64,000 nucleotides of DNA from Pararhodobacter marinus (GCF_003122215.1 NZ_QEYD01000007.1:209026-273025), one strand, 5' to 3'. Counted from the first letter of the stretch, positions 29,008 to 37,041 are shown. Notes: generated from the sequence alone by a model not told the origin. Program-made: numbers and translations.

Positions 29008-29023
29008 TTAAGAGTTCGTTAAC
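29008..29023 (+). promoter_or_regulatory. perfect CtrA-type site upstream of the RTX gene
   Basis: The sequence TTAA-GAGTTCG-TTAAC is an exact TTAA-N7-TTAA match to the full CtrA binding motif. It lies 35 to 50 bases before the start codon of the 430-residue RTX protein, in an AT-rich stretch. In Rhodobacterales CtrA controls motility and gene-transfer-agent genes, and flagellar genes are present in this window. Binding is inferred. Confidence 0.5.
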
Positions 29024-29057
29024 TAATTAAAGACGGTTTGTTCACGAGGTAACCGCG

Positions 29058-30350
29058 ATGGCTTTGATCGGATTGTTTGCGACGCTCGGCCTTGCCGCAG
29101 CGCTCGGAGGAGTTGCCACGGCAAGTCCCGTCGACGACGACGCCCAGCCCGATGACGGGATGGACATCGACCGTCTGGGATCCAACGGTGGTGACAGCAT
29201 CGACGGCACCGATGCCGACGACTTCATCCGGGGCCTGCGCGGCGACGACACGATCACCGGCGCGGGCGGCAACGACTCGATTTACGGCGATGGCGGGCGT
29301 GACTGGCTTTACGGCGATGACGGCGATGACATGCTGTCGGGCGGCGACTGGCATGACCGGCTGTTCGGCGGCAACGGCGATGACAGCCTCTGGGGCGGTT
29401 CGGGTAACGATGTGCTCGAAGGCGGGCGCGGCGACGATGCGCTGGGCGGCGGGGTCGGCTCGGACCGGATTTTCGGCAACGAGGGTGACGACACGCTGTA
29501 TGGCGGCGGCAGCAATGACGGCCTGAACGGGGGCATCGGCGACGACCTGATCTATGGCGGCGATGGCGATGACGGCCTGAACGGCGACGAAGGCGACGAC
29601 ACGCTGCTGGGCGGCGACGGACGCGACAACATCAACGGCGGCGGCGGGCGCGACCTGATCCACGGCGGCGAGGGCGGAGACGTGCTGGCCGGCGGAGAAT
29701 GGAACGACACGCTCCATGGCGAGGGCGGCTGGGACTACCTCGCCGGCGGCAACGGCAACGACATTCTGGACGGCGGCTTCGGCAATGACACGCTCGCAGG
29801 CGATAACGGCGTCGACCTGCTGTTCGGCGGCGAAGGCGATGACAGCCTGCTGGGCGGCGACCATGACGACACGCTTTACGGTGGCAGCGGCAGGGACGAC
29901 CTGGAAGGCGGCACCGGCGACGACTCGGTCTATGGCGGGATCGGCAACGATTTCCTGTCCGGCGGCGACGGGGCGGATTTCGTCGCAGGCGGCGACGGGG
30001 CGGATACGCTCACGGGTGGCATGGGCGACGACACCCTGGTCGGCGACCGCATGGATTCCATGGAGGGCGGCGAGGGGCAGGACACCTTTGTTCTGGCCGA
30101 CAGCTATGTCGACACCGATAGCGGCGAGGCGCTGCAGCTCGGTTACTTCGAACCCGGCCAGGACACGATGATCCTGCGCATCGAGACCGACGGTCAGACC
30201 CAGCCCGAAGTGACCACCGAACTCGACCCCGACACCGGCGCGCTCAGCGTGCTTGTCGGCGGGCAGGTCTGGGCGGTGATCGGCAATGGCAGCGACTTCG
30301 ATCCCGAGACCGATCTCGAGGTGCAATATACCACCGCGACCACGGCTTAG
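29058..30350 (+). CDS. RTX calcium-binding repeat protein with N-terminal hydrophobic segment
   Basis: A 430-residue protein. Residues 1-23 (MALIGLFATLGLAAALGGV) form a signal peptide or membrane anchor, followed by an acidic spacer (DDDAQPDDGMD). From about residue 53 to 325 there are some 30 uninterrupted nonapeptides of the form GGxGxDxLx, the RTX repeat that folds into a calcium-loaded parallel beta roll. The last ~100 residues are the non-repeat module with YFEPGQDTMILRI. Classical RTX proteins lack an N-terminal signal and use type I secretion; the hydrophobic N-terminus here argues for a different route. GAGG precedes the ATG by 8 bases. Confidence 0.85.
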   Translation: MALIGLFATLGLAAALGGVATASPVDDDAQPDDGMDIDRLGSNGGDSIDGTDADDFIRGLRGDDTITGAGGNDSIYGDGGRDWLYGDDGDDMLSGGDWHDRLFGGNGDDSLWGGSGNDVLEGGRGDDALGGGVGSDRIFGNEGDDTLYGGGSNDGLNGGIGDDLIYGGDGDDGLNGDEGDDTLLGGDGRDNINGGGGRDLIHGGEGGDVLAGGEWNDTLHGEGGWDYLAGGNGNDILDGGFGNDTLAGDNGVDLLFGGEGDDSLLGGDHDDTLYGGSGRDDLEGGTGDDSVYGGIGNDFLSGGDGADFVAGGDGADTLTGGMGDDTLVGDRMDSMEGGEGQDTFVLADSYVDTDSGEALQLGYFEPGQDTMILRIETDGQTQPEVTTELDPDTGALSVLVGGQVWAVIGNGSDFDPETDLEVQYTTATTA

Positions 30351-30527
30351 CAGGTCAGGTCAATTGTGTTGGCAATGGAAACAGGCCCATCGAAATGACG
30401 TGCCCGTTTCTATTTGCGCACCAATGAAAGCCCCCTACCCCGATCAGTCCGGAACATTTTGATTTAACTTGACAATTCCCGCCCCGCGGTCGACCCTTTC
30501 AACCTATTCGTGTCCCCGAGGTGTATC

Positions 30528-31655
30528 ATGGTTTTTGCGTTTCTGTTGCTCGGCGCCGCTCTGGCTTTCGCAGCCGCGGGCTTTGCCCCCGGCCCCGATG
30601 ACCCGATAGACCCCGAAGATCCCCCGATCGATCCGGAAAACCCGCCCGAGGAAGGCACCGAAGGCGACGACCTTATGCAGGGGGGCGGCGAGGACGAGGC
30701 GTTGCACGGCCTCGGCGGAAACGACACGATCAGCAGCGGGGGCGGAGACGACACCCTTCTCGGCGGCGACGGCGACGACCAGCTTTACGGCGACGGCGGC
30801 AACAACATCCTGCATGGCGGGAACGGCAACGATGTGCTGGAAAGCCGGCTTGGTAACAACACGCTTTTCGGCGACGATGGCAACGACACCCTGATCGCCA
30901 GCACCTCAGGAACCACGATCGGCGACGCAGGCGACGGCGACGACCTGCTCATCTGGGATGAAGGCGAGGCCACGCTGAACGGGGGAGCCGGAGACGACAT
31001 ATTCCGGCTGAACAACGTGTTCTCCGAGGGTCAGCGCAGCGGCATGCTCGAGGGCGGCGAAGGCGACGACACGCTCGAGATGTGGGGCACTTGGTACGGC
31101 ACCGAAATCTCGGTCAGCGCCGATAATGTCGGCACGATTTCAGGCCCCGACGGCGAAGGCCGGTTCTCGGGCATCGAACGTATCGTTCTGGGGCAGGGCG
31201 TCACGCGCTTCGATGCCTCGGAAAGCGATGCGGGCGTCTGGGTCGAGGCTGCGTATGAAGACGAAAGCGGAAGTGACACCGATCTGATCGGCTCGCGCGG
31301 CGATGACACCTTGGTTCAGGCATATGGTGGGGGAAGCATAACCGGTGGCGAGGGTGCCGACACCTTCGTGGTGAACAATTCGCATACCTTCGACGGCAAC
31401 GGCATGCTCGTTCATCCCCAAGCGACGGTCATCACCGATTTCGTCCCCGGCGAGGATCGTCTGGACCTGACCGTGAGCTACCCCGACAGCAATTACACCG
31501 ACCCGGACAACCCGCCCATCGACCCGCCTGAAATCTCTATCGTCGAAGACCCCGAGACGGGCACCTCAACCATCATGGTGAATGACTCGCCAGCCGTCGT
31601 GCTCGAAGGGGTCAGCGGCCTCACGCTGGACGACATCAATCTGACGTTGCTCTGA
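30528..31655 (+). CDS. RTX calcium-binding protein with N-terminal anchor and Pro/Asp linker
   Basis: A 375-residue protein. The N-terminus MVFAFLLLGAALAFAAAGF is a hydrophobic anchor or signal, followed by a proline- and aspartate-rich linker built on repeats of DP(I/E)DP and PENPPEE (about residues 23-43). Then come about ten RTX nonapeptides, many degenerate, a central region without repeats (about 135-260) and a second short RTX patch. The C-terminal module VITDFVPGEDRLDLTVSYP matches that of its neighbours. The start was set by CGAGG 6 bases upstream. It probably arose by duplication with the 29058 gene, though the repeat numbers differ greatly. Confidence 0.82.
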   Translation: MVFAFLLLGAALAFAAAGFAPGPDDPIDPEDPPIDPENPPEEGTEGDDLMQGGGEDEALHGLGGNDTISSGGGDDTLLGGDGDDQLYGDGGNNILHGGNGNDVLESRLGNNTLFGDDGNDTLIASTSGTTIGDAGDGDDLLIWDEGEATLNGGAGDDIFRLNNVFSEGQRSGMLEGGEGDDTLEMWGTWYGTEISVSADNVGTISGPDGEGRFSGIERIVLGQGVTRFDASESDAGVWVEAAYEDESGSDTDLIGSRGDDTLVQAYGGGSITGGEGADTFVVNNSHTFDGNGMLVHPQATVITDFVPGEDRLDLTVSYPDSNYTDPDNPPIDPPEISIVEDPETGTSTIMVNDSPAVVLEGVSGLTLDDINLTLL

Positions 31656-31691
31656 CGCGGCCAGATACGCGTTCCCGGCTGACAAACACCA

Positions 31692-31731
31692 AAAAAAAGA
31701 GGGGGCCGCGATCCGCGTGCCCCCCCTTTCC
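31692..31731 (-). terminator. terminator of the dgcN-dat operon
   Basis: A G/C hairpin (AGGGGG...CGCG / CGCG...CCCCCCT) is followed on the minus strand by eight consecutive T residues. It stands about 20 bases after the dat stop and is the clearest Rho-independent terminator in the window. On the plus strand it may also stop the RTX transcript. Confidence 0.8.
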
Positions 31732-31752
31732 GTAACCCGTGAGCGATGGCGC

Positions 31753-32616
31753 TCAGATCGCCGCCTTGCGCATCTCGTCGAGATAGATCTCGCGCATCCG
31801 TGCCGCCACGCGCCCCGGCGTGCCATCGCCCAGCGCCGCGCCATCGACCGAGACGACCGGCATCACGAAGGTCGAGGCCGAGGTCACGAAAGCCTCGTCC
31901 GCCTGCTGCGCCTCTTCGATGGTGAAGGGGCGCTCGACGACCTCCATCTGCGCCTCGCGCGCGAATTTCAGCACCGCAGCGCGGGTGATCCCGTGCAGGA
32001 TGTCGTTGGACAGCTGGCGCGTGATGATCTGGTTGCCCTTGACGATATAGGCGTTGTTCGAGGTCCCCTCGGTCACCAGCCCGTCTTCGACCAGCCACGC
32101 ATCGTCCGCACCTGCCTTCTTGGCCAGCATCTTGCCCATCGACGGGTACAGCAGCTGCGTCGTCTTGATGTCGCGCCGGCCCCAGCGGATATCGGGGATC
32201 GAGATGACCGAAATGCCCTTCTTCGCCGCCGGGCTGTCGGCCAGCCCCGGCTTGTTCTGGGTGAACAGAACCACCGTCGGCGGGCAGGTCGCGGGATCGG
32301 GCCAGACGAAATCGCGGTCGCCCGGCGCCCCGCGCGAGACCTGCAGATAGATCATGCCCTCGTCGATGCCGTTGATCTCGACCAGCTTGCGGTGGATCGC
32401 CAGCCATTCGTCGCGGCTCAGGGGGTTGACCATCTCCAGCTCGTCGAGCGAGCGCTGCAGCCGCGTCACATGGCCGTCGAAATCGATCAGCTTGCCGCCC
32501 AGAACCGAGGTCACCTCGTAGACGCCGTCCGCCATCAGGAAGGCACGGTCGAAGATCGAGACCTTGGCCTCGTCCTCGGGCAGGAATTCGCCGTTCAGAT
32601 ACACGGTGCGGGTCAT
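31753..32616 (-). CDS. dat: D-amino-acid transaminase (class IV aminotransferase)
   Basis: A 287-residue fold-type IV PLP enzyme. The N-terminal VYLNGEFLPEDEAKVSIFDRAFLMADGVYEV, the Schiff-base lysine Lys151 in RRDIKTTQ, and EGTSNNAYIV near the phosphate-binding region match D-amino-acid aminotransferases better than branched-chain ones. Such enzymes move the amino group between D-alanine and 2-oxoglutarate to give D-glutamate. GGAG lies 6 bases before the chosen ATG. It is the last gene of an operon with D-glutamate catabolic genes, which strengthens the assignment. A branched-chain aminotransferase is the alternative. Confidence 0.82.
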   Translation of the reverse strand: MTRTVYLNGEFLPEDEAKVSIFDRAFLMADGVYEVTSVLGGKLIDFDGHVTRLQRSLDELEMVNPLSRDEWLAIHRKLVEINGIDEGMIYLQVSRGAPGDRDFVWPDPATCPPTVVLFTQNKPGLADSPAAKKGISVISIPDIRWGRRDIKTTQLLYPSMGKMLAKKAGADDAWLVEDGLVTEGTSNNAYIVKGNQIITRQLSNDILHGITRAAVLKFAREAQMEVVERPFTIEEAQQADEAFVTSASTFVMPVVSVDGAALGDGTPGRVAARMREIYLDEMRKAAI

Positions 32617-32665
32617 GCGGGTCTCCATCAGTTTGTCAGGTTCTTCCGCCCTGCCGGGCGGCGCG

Positions 32666-33406
32666 TCAAGGGGCGATCCAGCCGGTGCGCAGGGCCGACG
32701 CCCATTCGCCCCGCTCCGCCGATCCCGCCCGGGCCACCATCGCCGCGCTGTCGTAGCGGACGCGGCGAAACAGGACATCCCAGCCGCCCGCGCCCGGCTC
32801 CAGCAGCGCGTAGCTCGCCTCGGGGAAACCCGATTCCACCCGGTGCGGCACGGGGTCTTCATCGACATAAGCCGGGCAGCCGACCGAGCCGGGATTGACC
32901 ACCTGTCGCCCGTCGGCCAGCCGCAGCGCACGCGGCAGGTGCGAATGCGCGCACAAGATCAGCCCGGCCTCGATCCCCGACAGCAACCGCGCGATCGTCC
33001 CGCCGTCACGCTGCGCCACCGCGCCATCCCCGGTGATACGCTCGCACAGATAGGTCTCGTCGCTGGCGGGCGTCCCGTGGCAGCAGAAGACGCCGTCGAA
33101 ACGCAGCACCGGCGGCAACGTGGCCAGCCAGTCCAGCGCCGCGCCCGGCAGCGCGTCATGCGCCGCGCCATCCGAGGGCCCCATCGCCGCGCGCGGCTGA
33201 TCCAGCAGGTAGCGGTCGTGATTGCCGCGCAGGCACAGCGCGTCCAGCCCCTCAAGCTGCGCCCAAGTGCCGGCGGCATCCAGCGGCCCGCTGAAATGAT
33301 CGCCCAGGATCACCAGCCGCTCCGCGCCCCGCGCCCGCGCATCCGCCAGCACCGCCGCCAGCGCATCGGCATTGCCGTGAATATCCGCAAGCGCGGCGAG
33401 TTTCAT
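32666..33406 (-). CDS. metallophosphoesterase family protein
   Basis: A 246-residue calcineurin-like phosphoesterase. The metal-binding motifs are in order: DIHGN near residue 8, GDHFSGP, GNHDRY, and CAHSHLP with NPGSVGCP. This is the pattern of bacterial phosphodiesterases of the YfcE/ApaH-like group. The substrate is unknown. Its ATG overlaps the dgcA stop (ATGA), so it is translationally coupled to a D-glutamate epimerase-type gene. It does not obviously fit the pathway. Confidence 0.85.
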   Translation of the reverse strand: MKLAALADIHGNADALAAVLADARARGAERLVILGDHFSGPLDAAGTWAQLEGLDALCLRGNHDRYLLDQPRAAMGPSDGAAHDALPGAALDWLATLPPVLRFDGVFCCHGTPASDETYLCERITGDGAVAQRDGGTIARLLSGIEAGLILCAHSHLPRALRLADGRQVVNPGSVGCPAYVDEDPVPHRVESGFPEASYALLEPGAGGWDVLFRRVRYDSAAMVARAGSAERGEWASALRTGWIAP

Positions 33407-34365
33407 CCCCAGAGCCCCGGCTCGGACGGATGCACGCCCTGCTCGTCGAAGGTCAGCGGCGTCTCGCGGTCCTCGGCCAGCAGCAAGGGCCCGTCAAGAT
33501 CCGTCACCTCCGCCCCCTGCGCCACCAGAACGGCGGGCGCCATGGCCAGCGAGGTCCCCACCATGCAGCCCACCATCACCCGGTAGCCTTCGGCCCGGGC
33601 CGCATCGCGCAAAGCCAGCGCCTCGGTCAGCCCGCCGGTCTTGTCGAGCTTGATGTTCACCATGTCGTACTTGCCCTTCAGCCCCGGCAGCGACGCCCGG
33701 TCATGGCAGCTTTCATCGGCGCAGACCGGCAGCGGCCGCTCGATCCCGGCCAGAAGATCGTCCTCGCCCGCGGGCAAAGGCTGCTCGACCATCGCCACGC
33801 CCAGCCGCAGCAGATGTGGCGCCAGGTCGGAATAGACCTCGGCGGTCCAACCCTCGTTCGCATCGACGACGATCCGCGCCTCGGGCGCGCCCCGCCGCAC
33901 CGCTTCCAGCCGCGCCATGTCGTCGGGCGTGCCCAGCTTGATCTTCAGCACCGGGCGATGCGCATGACGCGCCGCCGCCGCCTGCATCTTCTCGGGCGTG
34001 TCCAGCGACAGGGTGAAACAGGTGATCTCGGGTCCCGGACGGCTCAGCCCGGCCAGCTCCCAGACCCGCTTGCCCGCGCGCTTGGCTTCCAGGTCCCACA
34101 ACGCGCAATCGACGGCATTGCGGGCGGCCCCGGCGGGCAGCGCCTCCTGCAACTCGGCGCGCCCGATCCCCTCGGGCAGCGCCCGGATTTCCTCGGCCAC
34201 GCTGTCGAGCGTCTCGTCATAGCGCGCATAGGGCACGCATTCGCCCCAGCCCACCAGCCCGTCCCGCTCGACGCGCACGGTCAGCACTTTCGCCTCGCTG
34301 CGCGACCCGCGCGAGATGGTGAACACTTCCGCCAGTCGAAAGCTCTCGGCCTCAACGCTGATCAT
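33403..34365 (-). CDS. dgcA: N-acetyl-D-glutamate racemase DgcA (enolase superfamily)
   Basis: A 320-residue member of the mandelate racemase/muconate lactonizing subgroup, of the dipeptide-epimerase type. The catalytic layout is complete: the KxK motif in LKIKLGT, metal ligands Asp in VVDANEGW, Glu in VEQPLP and Asp in CADES, and the second lysine in VNIKLDKTGG. Members in this gene context epimerise N-acetyl-D-glutamate to N-acetyl-L-glutamate. GAGGG lies 6 bases before the ATG, within a copy of the intergenic repeat. The assignment leans on the adjacent dgcN; L-Ala-D/L-Glu epimerase is the fallback. Confidence 0.83.
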   Translation of the reverse strand: MISVEAESFRLAEVFTISRGSRSEAKVLTVRVERDGLVGWGECVPYARYDETLDSVAEEIRALPEGIGRAELQEALPAGAARNAVDCALWDLEAKRAGKRVWELAGLSRPGPEITCFTLSLDTPEKMQAAAARHAHRPVLKIKLGTPDDMARLEAVRRGAPEARIVVDANEGWTAEVYSDLAPHLLRLGVAMVEQPLPAGEDDLLAGIERPLPVCADESCHDRASLPGLKGKYDMVNIKLDKTGGLTEALALRDAARAEGYRVMVGCMVGTSLAMAPAVLVAQGAEVTDLDGPLLLAEDRETPLTFDEQGVHPSEPGLWG

Positions 34366-34373
34366 GTCACCCT

Positions 34374-34430
34374 CATCTTTTTTCCAGAAATATCCACGGG
34401 GTTTCCAAAGGGGGGCGTGCCCCCCTTTGG
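34374..34430 (-). repeat. 3'-end modular repeat, unit B
   Basis: On the minus strand, a perfect 11-base-pair hairpin (CCAAAGGGGGG arm, loop at 34416-34419) is followed by ACCCCGTGGATATTTCTGG and AAAAAAGATG. This is the same order as the copies near 1.5, 41.2 and 46.1 kb. Here it stands between dgcN and dgcA, and its right end runs straight into the dgcA ribosome binding site. Confidence 0.6.
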
Positions 34431-34440
34431 CGCAGGGAGC

Positions 34441-34540
34441 GCGAGGGGGCGCGTGCCCCCTCGCCTCACTCATAGCACGGGGACGCGAAGCCCCCCTCGC
34501 CTCTCTCACCGGAAGGGGGCGCGAAGCCCCTCGCCACGCC
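34441..34540 (-). repeat. three tandem ~35-base hairpin repeats between dgcN and dgcA
   Basis: Three imperfect copies of a G/C hairpin plus CTCGCCTCnCTCA spacer (plus-strand view) follow one another with G-runs at about 34445, 34479 and 34515, a period of 34 to 36 bases. Each copy can fold by itself. They fill the gap between the dgcN stop and unit B, so the dgcN-dgcA message must cross four strong hairpins. Confidence 0.6.
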
Positions 34541-34555
34541 TTCAGAAGACCCGGC

Positions 34556-35557
34556 TCACACCGCTTCCAGCGCATCGACCAGCTTGGCCGCGCCATAGCG
34601 GAACGGATCGGTCGCCGGCAGCCCGGTCTCGGACTCGACCTTGGCCAGATAGACCTTTGCCTCGTCGTCGCTCATGTGCTGGGTGTTGACCGAAACCCCC
34701 ACCGCCACGCAGGCCGGGTTCGCCACGCGGGCCAGCGCCAGCGCGGTGTCGCGCACCGTGGTGATCGCGGGCAGCTGATAGCCCGGCAGGCCGCGCATAT
34801 GGCTGCGGGTCGGCTCGTGGCAGATGATCAGCGCGTCGGGCTGGCCGCCATGGATCAGCGCCAGCGTCACGCCCGAATAGCTGACATGGAACAACGAGCC
34901 CTGACCCTCGATCAGGTCCCAGTGATCGGCGTCGTTGTCGGGCGTCAGGTACTCGATGGACCCCGCCATGAAATCGGCGATCACGGCATCGAGCGGCACG
35001 CCCTCGCCGGTGATCAGGATCCCGGTCTGGCCGGTCGCCCGGAACGAGGCCTTCATGCCCCGCTCGCGCATTTCCTTCTCCATGCACAGGGCCGTGTACA
35101 TCTTCCCGACCGAGCAATCGGTGCCCACGGCCAGACAGCGCTTGCCGGTCCGCTTCTCGCCATTGGCGATGGGATACTTGACCGAGGGAATGCGCACATC
35201 ATGCAGCGTGCGGCCGGTCGCCTTGGCGACGGCGGCAAGGTCTTCCTCGTCGCGCAGCAGGTTGTGCAGCCCCGAGGCCAGGTCGAACCCTTCCTCCAGC
35301 GCCTGGATCAGCACTTTTTTCCATGTCTGGCTGATGACCCCGCCGCGATTCGCGACGCCGATCACCACAGTCTTCACGCCCGCCGCCTTGGCTTCGGCCA
35401 GCGTCATGTCGGGCAGGCCCATATCGGCCTTGCAGCCTTCCAGCCGGAACTGGCCCACGGCGTATTCCGGGCGCCAGTCCTTGATGCCCTGGGCGACCTT
35501 GGCGGCCAGCATGTCGGGCGCATCGCCCAGGAAGAGCAGGTAAGGGGTTTCGATCAT
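34556..35557 (-). CDS. dgcN: DUF1611 protein DgcN, N-acetyltransferase for D-glutamate
   Basis: A 333-residue DUF1611 protein. The N-terminal half is a Rossmann-like DUF1611_N domain (PYLLFLGDAPDMLAAKVAQG). The C-terminal half has a P-loop-like sequence, LAVGTDCSVGKMYTAL, and EGQGSLFHVSYSGVTLALIHG. DUF1611 members paired with an enolase-superfamily gene are named DgcN and are reported to acetylate D-glutamate with acetyl-CoA in marine Proteobacteria. The next gene is dgcA. GGAG precedes the ATG by 6 bases. It is the first gene of a minus-strand operon, divergent from mcl1. Confidence 0.83.
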   Translation of the reverse strand: MIETPYLLFLGDAPDMLAAKVAQGIKDWRPEYAVGQFRLEGCKADMGLPDMTLAEAKAAGVKTVVIGVANRGGVISQTWKKVLIQALEEGFDLASGLHNLLRDEEDLAAVAKATGRTLHDVRIPSVKYPIANGEKRTGKRCLAVGTDCSVGKMYTALCMEKEMRERGMKASFRATGQTGILITGEGVPLDAVIADFMAGSIEYLTPDNDADHWDLIEGQGSLFHVSYSGVTLALIHGGQPDALIICHEPTRSHMRGLPGYQLPAITTVRDTALALARVANPACVAVGVSVNTQHMSDDEAKVYLAKVESETGLPATDPFRYGAAKLVDALEAV

Positions 35558-35904
35558 CGCAGGCTCCAATTCAGGTTCTGACCAGCATGCAACGGGATAC
35601 GGTAAATGTCCTTGATATTTCGGACAGGCCGGGCCCGAACTATCGAAGATTCTTCTGACCATTGACGAAATCGCGATAGTTTCTTCCACAGCTTCGCCCG
35701 AGACCCGCCGATTTCGCGCGGCCTGCGCCGGATTCTCTGGCGCGGCCTGCTCCCCCGGGGCAGCTCTCGGCGCGCCGGTTTTCGCGCCGGATTTCGACGC
35801 CTTTGCCCGGATTTTTCGCAGTTGCAGAAAACACCTTGCGCAGCGCAGCGCAACATAATAACCACAGGGACAAGAAATTCGAAACTTCCTATCGCGAGGC
35901 CCGA
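35558..35904. other. divergent promoter region between dgcN and mcl1
   Basis: About 350 bases with no supported gene. The left part, 35600-35690, is AT-richer and should hold the dgcN promoter and leader. The right part contains the TTGCGC palindrome noted separately, 52 to 69 bases before the mcl1 start. The frame upstream of mcl1 is open but has no ribosome binding site. Confidence 0.45.
35836..35853 (+). promoter_or_regulatory. palindromic operator candidate upstream of mcl1
   Basis: TTGCGC-AGCGCA-GCGCAA is an 18-base interrupted palindrome with six-base arms, 52 bases before the mcl1 ATG, flanked by AT-rich sequence (ACATAATAACC) that may be the -10 region. Acetate-responsive regulators of the ethylmalonyl-CoA pathway are known to bind TTGC-containing sites, but the identity of the binder here is an inference. 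Confidence 0.4.
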
Positions 35905-36864
35905 ATGTCCTTCCGTATCCAGCCCGCTTCTCCGGCCCGTCCGAACCGCTGCCAGCTTTTCGGCCCCGGCTCGCGCACCGCGCTGTTCGAGAAGATGGCG
36001 GCCTCGGCGGCGGATGTGATCAATCTCGATCTCGAAGACAGCGTCGCGCCCTCGGACAAGGACACCGCCCGCGCCAACATCATCCAGGCCACGCACGAGG
36101 TGGACTGGAACACCAAGTATCTGTCGGTGCGCATCAACGGTCTCGACACGCCGTACTGGTACCGGGATGTCGTCGATCTGCTCGAACAGGCCTCGGACCG
36201 GCTGGATCAGATCATGATCCCGAAAGTGGGCTGTGCGGCAGATATCTACGCCGTCGACGCGCTGGTCACGGCGATCGAACGCGCCAAGGGCCGCACCAAG
36301 CCCATCAGTTTCGAGGTCATCATCGAAAGCGCCGCCGGCATCGCCCATGCCGAGGAAATCGCCGCCGCCTCGCCGCGCCTGCAGGCGATGAGCCTGGGCG
36401 CCGCCGATTTCGCGGCCTCGATGGGAATGCAGACCACCGGCATCGGCGGCACGCAGGAAAACTACTACATGCTGCATGGCGGCGCGTCCTATTGGTCGGA
36501 TCCGTGGCACTGGGCGCAGGCCAAGATCGTCGCCGCCTGCCGCACCCATGGCGTGCTGCCCGTTGATGGCCCGTTCGGCGATTTTTCCGACGATGACGGC
36601 TTCCGCGCGCAGGCGCGCCGCTCGGCCACGCTGGGCATGGTCGGCAAATGGGCGATCCACCCCAAGCAGGTCGCGCTCGCCAACGAGGTCTTCACCCCCT
36701 CGGACGAATCCGTCGCCGATGCCCGTGCCATCCTGAGCGCGATGGAAGAGGCCAAGGCCAACGGTCAGGGCGCCACGACCTACAAGGGCAAGCTGATCGA
36801 CATCGCCTCGATGAAACAGGCGGAAGTCATCGTCAAACAGGCCGAGCTGATCGCCCGGACGTAA
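35905..36864 (+). CDS. mcl1: L-malyl-CoA/beta-methylmalyl-CoA lyase
   Basis: A 319-residue CitE-superfamily lyase nearly identical in layout to Rhodobacter Mcl1. It cleaves beta-methylmalyl-CoA to glyoxylate and propionyl-CoA, and malyl-CoA to glyoxylate and acetyl-CoA, in the ethylmalonyl-CoA pathway for acetate assimilation. Visible features are FGPGSRTALFEKMA, the metal-binding Asp/Glu in INLDLEDSV, FEVIIESAAGIAHAEEI, MSLGAADFAASMG and WAIHPKQVALANEVF. The start MSFRIQPASPARPNR is the family start, with GCGAGG upstream. Confidence 0.92.
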   Translation: MSFRIQPASPARPNRCQLFGPGSRTALFEKMAASAADVINLDLEDSVAPSDKDTARANIIQATHEVDWNTKYLSVRINGLDTPYWYRDVVDLLEQASDRLDQIMIPKVGCAADIYAVDALVTAIERAKGRTKPISFEVIIESAAGIAHAEEIAAASPRLQAMSLGAADFAASMGMQTTGIGGTQENYYMLHGGASYWSDPWHWAQAKIVAACRTHGVLPVDGPFGDFSDDDGFRAQARRSATLGMVGKWAIHPKQVALANEVFTPSDESVADARAILSAMEEAKANGQGATTYKGKLIDIASMKQAEVIVKQAELIART

Positions 36865-36911
36865 ACCCGGCCCGGCGACCGGGGAGGGTCAGCCGGGCAT
36901 TGGGGAGGAGA

Positions 36912-36947
36912 GCGCGCGTCGGGGCAACCCGGCGCGCGCCGTCGTTT
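36912..36947 (+). terminator. likely mcl1 terminator
   Basis: An inverted repeat with arms GCGCGCG / CGCGCGC, partly extended by G-U pairs, is followed by CGTCGTTT, about 48 bases after the mcl1 stop. The T-run is short, so strength is uncertain. Confidence 0.5.
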
Positions 36948-37041
36948 CGGGCCTTGTTGTCTGGCAACGGGGACAGATCGGATAAAGGATCTCTCAGCCC
37001 CTGATCGGCTCAAGTATCGCGACGAAAAGGTCGAAAGAGTC

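Noticed and set aside
29200..30070. Tandem 27-base DNA repeats resembling a repeat array
   Set aside because: They encode RTX nonapeptides in frame and show normal coding variation; there are no spacers of the CRISPR type and no cas genes.
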